Below are positions 59,266 through 64,000 of a stretch of DNA of 64,000 bases, piece by piece. The stretch comes from Roseovarius sp. Pro17. Lineage in GTDB: Bacteria > Pseudomonadota > Alphaproteobacteria > Rhodobacterales > Rhodobacteraceae. The position numbers and the translations under genes are program-made. Under the pieces are notes generated by a model that saw nothing but the letters and a program-made list of their open reading frames with translations, searched no databases and was not told the DNA's origin. The stretch spans positions 1,860,001 to 1,924,000 of the forward strand of contig NZ_CP141179.1 of the NCBI RefSeq assembly GCF_035599575.1, written 5' to 3'. Numbering within the stretch: position 1 is the stretch's first letter; each line of letters opens with the position of its first letter.

Positions 59266-60486
59266 ATGTCCGTCAGCACCCTCCCGCCCAACACCTACGA
59301 CGCCGAGCCAATCCCCGAGGCCGCCCGCGCCGCAATCGACGCGATGCTGAAGTCGGGCGATCTGTTTCGCTACACCGCGGCGCAGGATTCGCCCGTCGCA
59401 TTGTTGGAGTCCGAATTCGCGGCGGTGATGGGCTCGCGCTATGCGCTGGCCGTATCCAGCTGCTCGGCGGCGCTGTTTTTATCGCTAGAGGCGCTGGATC
59501 TGCCCAAGGGCGCGCGGGTGCTGATCCCGGCCTTTACCTTTGCCGCCGTGCCGTCGTCGGTAATCCACGCCGGTTGCGTGCCGATCCTGTGCGAAGTGGG
59601 CGACAATTACCGCATCGACATGGCTGATTTCGAGGCCCGGCTCGACGGTGGCATCGACGCCGTCATCATCAGCCACATGCGCGGCCATACCTCGGACATG
59701 GACGCGATTATGGCGCTGTGCGACGCGCGCGATATCCCGGTGATCGAGGACGCGGCACATTCGCTGGGCACCACTTGGCACGGGCGAAATATCGGCACAA
59801 TCGGGCGGATCGGCTGCTTTTCCTTTCAATCCTACAAGCTGTTGAACGCGGGCGAAGGCGGCATCTTGATCACCGACGATGCCGATCTGGTGGCGCGCGC
59901 GATCATTATGTCGGGCGCGTATGAGCATAATTGGGCCAAGCATCTGACCCATGGCGACAACGCGCTGAAGGCCGCGTTCGGGCGCTGGCAGAACCGTCTG
60001 CCGCTCTATAATCTGCGGCTGAACAACCTGAGCGCGGCGATCATCCGCCCCCAGTTGGACGAGATCCCGCGCCGTGTGCGCGATGGCCGTGCCGCTCACG
60101 ATCATGTGGCGGCACTGCTGGAGCAGAGCCCTTGGTTGAGTGTACCCGCGTCGCTGGCTCCGGAAGTGCGTGCACCGGATTCGATCCAGTTCAATCTGGT
60201 TGGAATGGACGATTCGGACGCGCGCGCCTTTGCCGACGCGGCGGCGCAGCGTGGGGTCAAGGTGCAGATCTTTGGCCAGAGTCAGGACAATGCGCGCGCC
60301 TTTTGGAACTGGCAGTTCATCGAGGGCGAAACACCCGATCTGCCGATGACACGCGCCATGCTGGCCCGCGCCTGCGACACCCGTCTGCCCGCCCGCCTGA
60401 CAAAGGATCAGCAGGACGCTATTGCGGCCACCATTCTGGGCGCCGCCGATGAGGTCATGGGCGGCGCACGTGCTTACGGTACCTGA
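59266..60486 (+). CDS. DegT/DnrJ/EryC1-family PLP aminotransferase
   Basis: A 406-residue aminotransferase of the sugar aminotransferase family. It has ALAVSSCSAALFLSLEAL (PLP phosphate binding), VIEDAAHSLG with the pyridine-contacting Asp, and FSFQSYKLLNAGEGG with the PLP lysine. Relatives transaminate nucleotide-linked sugars, but no sugar-biosynthesis gene is nearby, so another acceptor is possible. It lies alone between an exported protein gene and a LysR gene, with a hairpin at its ribosome site. Confidence 0.88.
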   Translation: MSVSTLPPNTYDAEPIPEAARAAIDAMLKSGDLFRYTAAQDSPVALLESEFAAVMGSRYALAVSSCSAALFLSLEALDLPKGARVLIPAFTFAAVPSSVIHAGCVPILCEVGDNYRIDMADFEARLDGGIDAVIISHMRGHTSDMDAIMALCDARDIPVIEDAAHSLGTTWHGRNIGTIGRIGCFSFQSYKLLNAGEGGILITDDADLVARAIIMSGAYEHNWAKHLTHGDNALKAAFGRWQNRLPLYNLRLNNLSAAIIRPQLDEIPRRVRDGRAAHDHVAALLEQSPWLSVPASLAPEVRAPDSIQFNLVGMDDSDARAFADAAAQRGVKVQIFGQSQDNARAFWNWQFIEGETPDLPMTRAMLARACDTRLPARLTKDQQDAIAATILGAADEVMGGARAYGT

Positions 60487-60586
60487 TATTCTAGTGAAAC
60501 ACGGGCACCACGTGCTACGTGGCGCGGCACCCACTGGCAGGGCAATTTCGGATAATTGTCCCTAGAAAAGCCACCGGGGCCGCCCG

Positions 60587-61552
60587 TCATAGCACGGTCA
60601 GCGCGTCCTGCAGAAAGGGATAGCGCGCCAGTGCAGGGGTGACGATGGCCTCTTGAAGGATGGGCTTGAGCGTCGCGGCTACTTCGCCCGGCATGGCGCC
60701 AAGGACATCTTTGCGCGCGGTCAGCGCGATGGTGCGCGTCAGCGGCGCTAGCGGCAGGGGCAGCACGTCGATCTGATCCTCGAAACGACGGCCTCGCATC
60801 AGTGCAAGGGGCGGCAGTATGGTCCAGCCACTGCCCTGCCCCACCAGCGCAAGGATCGCGTGATAACTGTCCAACTCGAACCGGTGTGCGATCGGGGTGC
60901 TGTGGCGCGCAAGATGTGCGGCGATAAGGCGGCCCATATAGTGCCGGGTCGTGTATTGCACCAGCGGCACACGACCCAGCTGATCCAGCACGTTACCAGT
61001 CGGATCGATCTGCCCCTTGGGTGCGGCCACGACAAAGCCTTCGCGCATCAGCGGATGCACCTCGGCCCAAGTGGCGTCGCCGCCCAGCTGCGCCGCCACG
61101 ATGATATCCAGATGCCGCGCATCCAGCTGATCGTGCAGCATGTGGCTGGCCCCGGTTTCCAGCAGAAACTGGCACGAGGTCAGTTGCCCCGCCATGTGGG
61201 TCAGCAGCCTTGGCGTCACGTCGGCCTCGAAATCCTCGATCATGCCGAGGCGCACGTTCGTCAGGCGCGCGAGGTCGGCCATGGCCAATTCGGCCTTGGC
61301 CTGCGCCGCCTCCGCGAGGATTGTCTGCGCGCGGCGGTGCATGATCTCGCCCGCGCGGGTCAGGCGCAGGGGGCGCGCGCTGCGCTCAAGCAGGGGCGCA
61401 CCGACGGCGGCCTCCAGATTGCTGAGCTGCTGGCTGACGGTGGACGCAGCGGTGCCAAGGCGGCGCGCGGCGGCCGAAATCGATCGCTCATCTGCTACGG
61501 AGATGAACACCTCAATCCCCCAGAGCGTGATCCGACCGGGGTTGCCAGCCAT
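60587..61552 (-). CDS. LysR-family transcriptional regulator
   Basis: A 321-residue LysR protein with helix-turn-helix SAAARRLGTAASTVSQQLSNLEAAVGAPLLERS (about 27-58) and a ligand-binding domain (MLHDQLDARHLDIIVAAQLGG, VGQGSGWTILPP). It starts 6 bases after the phaR stop on the same strand, so it may be co-transcribed with phaR. A convergent DegT-family gene lies 100 bases away. The target is unknown. Confidence 0.9.
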   Translation of the reverse strand: MAGNPGRITLWGIEVFISVADERSISAAARRLGTAASTVSQQLSNLEAAVGAPLLERSARPLRLTRAGEIMHRRAQTILAEAAQAKAELAMADLARLTNVRLGMIEDFEADVTPRLLTHMAGQLTSCQFLLETGASHMLHDQLDARHLDIIVAAQLGGDATWAEVHPLMREGFVVAAPKGQIDPTGNVLDQLGRVPLVQYTTRHYMGRLIAAHLARHSTPIAHRFELDSYHAILALVGQGSGWTILPPLALMRGRRFEDQIDVLPLPLAPLTRTIALTARKDVLGAMPGEVAATLKPILQEAIVTPALARYPFLQDALTVL

Positions 61553-61558
61553 GGCGGC

Positions 61559-62122
61559 TTACTTGCCCATCTTGGTCAGTTGGCGCTGCAACGCGGCCAA
61601 CTGCGCCTTGATATCGTCAAGGTCGCCGCCACTACCTTCGCGCGGTTCTTTGGGCTGTTTGGACGCGGACATACCGCTGAGGCCACCGATCCCGCCGGTC
61701 ATCGCCTTTACGAACGCCTCCTGCTGGGCGCGCATCGCCTCCATGCCCGGCATCTGCGACATGGGATTGGTCTGCGTCATGTTGGCCAGCACCTTTGATT
61801 GCCCGTCGCGCAACATCTCAAAGCTGGCGGCGAGGAATTCTGGCACCACACTGGTGGCCTGCGTCGTATAGCTGCGTACCAGATCGTTCAGCACGTTGAT
61901 CGGCAGCACGTTTTCGCCGCGGCTTTCGTGGTCGGCGATGATCTGAAGCAGGTATTGCCGTGTCAGATCATCGCCCGATTTCAGGTCGATAATCTGCACG
62001 TCGCGCCCGTCGCGGATGAATTGGCTGATATCATCGAGAGTCACGTAATCGGACGTCTCGGTATTATAAAGACGCCTACTGGCGTAGCGTTTAATCAAGA
62101 GTGGTTTCGGCTTGTCGGACAC
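61559..62122 (-). CDS. phaR: Polyhydroxyalkanoate synthesis regulator PhaR
   Basis: A 187-residue regulator with the PhaR N-terminal domain LIKRYASRRLYNTETSDYVTLDDISQFIRDG and the PHB-binding domain following. I chose the GTG at 62122, which follows GGGAGG by eight bases; the frame extends to 62158 without a better site. PhaR represses phasin genes and leaves DNA when PHB granules are present. A consensus PhaR box lies upstream of phaP (62922-62932). Confidence 0.9.
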   Translation of the reverse strand: MSDKPKPLLIKRYASRRLYNTETSDYVTLDDISQFIRDGRDVQIIDLKSGDDLTRQYLLQIIADHESRGENVLPINVLNDLVRSYTTQATSVVPEFLAASFEMLRDGQSKVLANMTQTNPMSQMPGMEAMRAQQEAFVKAMTGGIGGLSGMSASKQPKEPREGSGGDLDDIKAQLAALQRQLTKMGK

Positions 62123-62254
62123 TATGCGTGCCTCCCGGATAATGCAGCGGTGCAGCATAGCCTAAGCGCTGCGCGCGCAAAAAGAAAGGGCGAGCCGCAT
62201 GGCGGCCCGCCCAATCAATGTCACATCCCTTTCAGGGAGGAGGAAGGGTGAGAC

Positions 62255-62370
62255 TAAAGCGTTTCGCCTTTAACCTGAGGTATCAGATATAGGCGAAACG
62301 CGCCCAACGCTGATATGTCCCGCGCGTTTCGCGAAAATCTGTGCTTCAGGTTTTTCGCGAAACGCTTTAG
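62255..62370. repeat. Dispersed palindromic repeat, copy C (inverted orientation)
   Basis: A 116-bp copy with perfect 13-bp terminal inverted repeats. The strong hairpin (GCGTTTCGCGAAAATC...TTTTTCGCGAAACGC) is here on the right, so the element is in reverse relative to copy B. It lies 7 bases beyond the phaP stop, in the phaP-phaR gap. Confidence 0.88.
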
Positions 62371-62376
62371 GTCAGC

Positions 62377-62826
62377 TTACTGCTTGACGCCTGCTTTTTT
62401 GGCGGCGCTGGTCATGTCGTCGGTCGCCTTCTTGACGGCTGTGGAGGCGTCTTCCTGAAGGTCGCGACCTGCGGACATCATCAGTTCAACAGTTTCCATC
62501 TGAACCTTCTTGGCGATTTCGGCGAATGCGGCCATGTTCTCGGCAGCAACTTCGGCGTTGGCGGATGCGAAATCGCTCATCGCCTTGGCGTAGTCGGCAG
62601 GCTCGGTCTTGGCTTTGGTCATGTCCGACATCTTCTCAAGCGTGGTCTTGGTCCATGCGCTGGAGATTTCAGCCGACTTTTCAGCAGCGCTGAGGGCGAC
62701 GCCCGACAGCTTTTCGCTAAGAGCGGCTTGGTTTTTGAAGGCATCTTCCATCGACTTGGTGTCGACCGGGAATGCGCCCATCATCTCTTTCATTGTCGCG
62801 TTCATGTCTTGTGCTTTATTAGCCAT
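62377..62826 (-). CDS. phaP: Phasin family protein
   Basis: A 149-residue helical, Ala/Lys-rich protein (FKNQAALSEKLSGVALSAAEKSAEISSAWTKTTLEKMSDMTKA) of the phasin 2 family, which coats PHB granules. The C-terminal STAVKKATDDMTSAAKKAGVKQ is a Lys-rich tail. It lies between phaC (141 bases upstream) and phaR. A PhaR box lies about 96 bases before the start. Confidence 0.9.
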   Translation of the reverse strand: MANKAQDMNATMKEMMGAFPVDTKSMEDAFKNQAALSEKLSGVALSAAEKSAEISSAWTKTTLEKMSDMTKAKTEPADYAKAMSDFASANAEVAAENMAAFAEIAKKVQMETVELMMSAGRDLQEDASTAVKKATDDMTSAAKKAGVKQ

Positions 62827-62921
62827 GGTGTAGCTCCTTTACTGAGGGCGGAAGCGGTCCCGCCTGTTCTGCGTCTGCAAACAATATGCATGCTGCGCCG
62901 CGGCATTTCAAGTAGTTTTTC

Positions 62922-62932
62922 TGCACTGCAGC
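62922..62932. promoter_or_regulatory. PhaR-binding site upstream of phaP
   Basis: CTGC-ACT-GCAG matches the CTGC-N3-GCAG box reported for PhaR in Rhodobacter. It lies between phaC and phaP, in position to repress phaP. A second partly matching CTGC-GCCGCG-GCA stretch lies near 62894. Confidence 0.6.
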
Positions 62933-62966
62933 ATAAATCTGCCAAAGTGTTGACGTTGCGTAATTT

Positions 62967-64000
62967 TCAGCGTGTCGCGCGGCGCCGGACATACGTTCCG
63001 GGCGCGTCATCCAGAGCGGGATGATCCGAATCACCGGGCTCGCGGGCCGCGATCTGATCGCCCGAGCGCTCTTGTAGCCAATCCTTCCAGCGGGGCCACC
63101 AGCTACCTTCGCTAAAGGTCGCAGCCTCCATCCAGGATTCAGCATCGCCGGACCAATCACCGTTGGTGTAGTGGCCATATTTCTTTTTGCTGGGCGGATT
63201 GACGATGCCCGCGATATGGCCCGATTGTGACACGATAAAGGTGCGATCCTTGGACGGCACCTGCAGCATCCCGCGAAAGCAGTCCTTCCATGGGGCGATG
63301 TGATCCGTCTCGCAGGTGACTGCCATCAGCGGCACATCAATATCGCTCAGCTTCAGCTTGTGACCCAGCAGTTCGAACCCCTCGCCAGCAAAAGCGTTTT
63401 TCTGGCACAGCTCGCGCAGGTATTGCAGCGTCATGCGGCCCGGCAGATTCGACCCGTCGCCATTCCAATAGAGCAGATCAAAGGCTGGGGGCGCCTCGCC
63501 CAGCATGTAACTGCGGATCGCGGGCGTATAGATCAGATCGTTCGAACGCAGGAAGCTCATCGTGCGGCCCAGAATGAACGAGCGCAGGATGCCTTGCGCC
63601 TCGACCTCGGCCTCAATCCCGTCGACAAAGTCATCCTGCAGGAAGGGCGTGAATTCGCCCTGATTGTCAAAATCCGTCAACGCGGTAAAGAACGTGACCG
63701 CGTTTATCGGCGCCTCGCCACGTGCCTTGAGCAGCGACAGCGTCAGCGCCAGCGTCGTGCCTGCGATGCAATAGCCAACGACGTTGACTTTGGCCGCGTC
63801 GGTGATGCTACGCACCTCACGAATGGCGGCCAGATACCCATCCTCGATATACTCTTCGAGCCCGATATCGGCATGGCTGACATCAGGATTCACCCACGAC
63901 ACGACAAACAGGGTAAAGCCCTGCTCGGTGATCCATTTGATCAGGCTGTTCTTTTCCTTGAGGTCCAGAATGTAGAATTTGTTGATCCAAGGCGGGAATA
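62967..64000 (-). CDS. phaC: Class I poly(3-hydroxyalkanoate) synthase, 5' end beyond window
   Basis: The frame is open to base 64000 and the start lies outside; 344 codons are visible. The enzyme polymerises hydroxyacyl-CoA into granule polymer. The catalytic Cys is in VNVVGYCIAGTTLAL and the catalytic His in SQSGHIAGIVNPP, with the Asp in the TCETDHIAPWKDC region between. The segment WINKFYILDLKEKNSL at the right edge matches class I synthases. Confidence 0.95.
   Translation of the reverse strand, partial: FPPWINKFYILDLKEKNSLIKWITEQGFTLFVVSWVNPDVSHADIGLEEYIEDGYLAAIREVRSITDAAKVNVVGYCIAGTTLALTLSLLKARGEAPINAVTFFTALTDFDNQGEFTPFLQDDFVDGIEAEVEAQGILRSFILGRTMSFLRSNDLIYTPAIRSYMLGEAPPAFDLLYWNGDGSNLPGRMTLQYLRELCQKNAFAGEGFELLGHKLKLSDIDVPLMAVTCETDHIAPWKDCFRGMLQVPSKDRTFIVSQSGHIAGIVNPPSKKKYGHYTNGDWSGDAESWMEAATFSEGSWWPRWKDWLQERSGDQIAAREPGDSDHPALDDAPGTYVRRRATR

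Noticed and set aside
1-64000. CRISPR arrays, insertion sequences, prophage or secretion-system genes
   Set aside because: I looked for regular spaced repeats, transposase motifs and phage structural genes and found none; the only repeats are the palindromic elements listed.

Overview
The window comes from a GC-rich alphaproteobacterium, most likely a marine Roseobacter-type member of the Rhodobacterales. Supporting signs are the aerobic cobaltochelatase pair cobS/cobT, a bolA next to an unusual J-domain gene, gatB followed by a thioesterase and a DUF4177 gene, a phaC-phaP-phaR polyhydroxyalkanoate locus, and dense importer/catabolic gene clusters with many LysR regulators. I see no rRNA, tRNA, CRISPR array, transposase, prophage or plasmid genes. 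The species cannot be named from this sequence alone.

Positions 1-9.5 kb: a minus-strand importer operon (periplasmic amino-acid binding protein, creatininase-family amidohydrolase, two permeases, ATPase, class III aminotransferase cut by the left edge). A divergent LysR gene and an SDR gene follow, with a hairpin and a LysR-type inverted repeat in the shared promoter region. Next come a fused glutamate-mutase-like B12 protein and, divergently, a ProC-family reductase.

Positions 9.5-27.9 kb: a co-directional minus-strand run of 16 genes that reads as one catabolic block. In transcription order it encodes an aldehyde dehydrogenase, a trimethylamine-dehydrogenase-family flavoprotein, a four-gene polyamine/betaine-type ABC importer, a histone-deacetylase-fold amidohydrolase, a Rieske oxygenase, an HpaB-type flavin monooxygenase, a second Rieske oxygenase, RidA, DUF1028, an ArgE-type M20 deacylase, a LysR regulator, a flavin reductase fused to a LysR ligand-binding domain, and a PhyH oxygenase. 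I infer a pathway for an N-methylated or acylated, probably ring-containing amine. The substrate is unknown. The reductase/LysR-domain chimera is the most unusual gene.

Positions 28-43 kb: mostly housekeeping genes (C26 gamma-glutamyl hydrolase, pepN, lytic transglycosylase, gatB, thioesterase, bolA, J-domain protein), then a lower-GC insert holding a MerR regulator with a three-cysteine metal site divergent from a transglutaminase-like gene. After it lies an envelope-stress block: OsmC, an exported MsrB, a fasciclin protein, an anti-sigma factor and an ECF sigma factor, resembling the SigK-RskA-MPT70 arrangement.

Positions 43-53 kb: cobS, an AT-rich orphan gene, cobT, aminopeptidase P, DUF427, a ClC channel, two tandem TerB-like genes and a PhnD-like protein. 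Positions 53-58 kb: a gamma-glutamylation module (two glutamine-synthetase-like ligases, a class I amidotransferase, a PuuB-like oxidase). Positions 58-64 kb: an ABM protein, an exported beta-rich protein, a DegT-family aminotransferase, a LysR gene, then phaR, phaP and partial phaC.

A dispersed palindromic repeat of about 115 bp with 13-bp terminal inverted repeats (three good copies, one degenerate, one half copy) occurs between genes and in one case supplies a stop codon.
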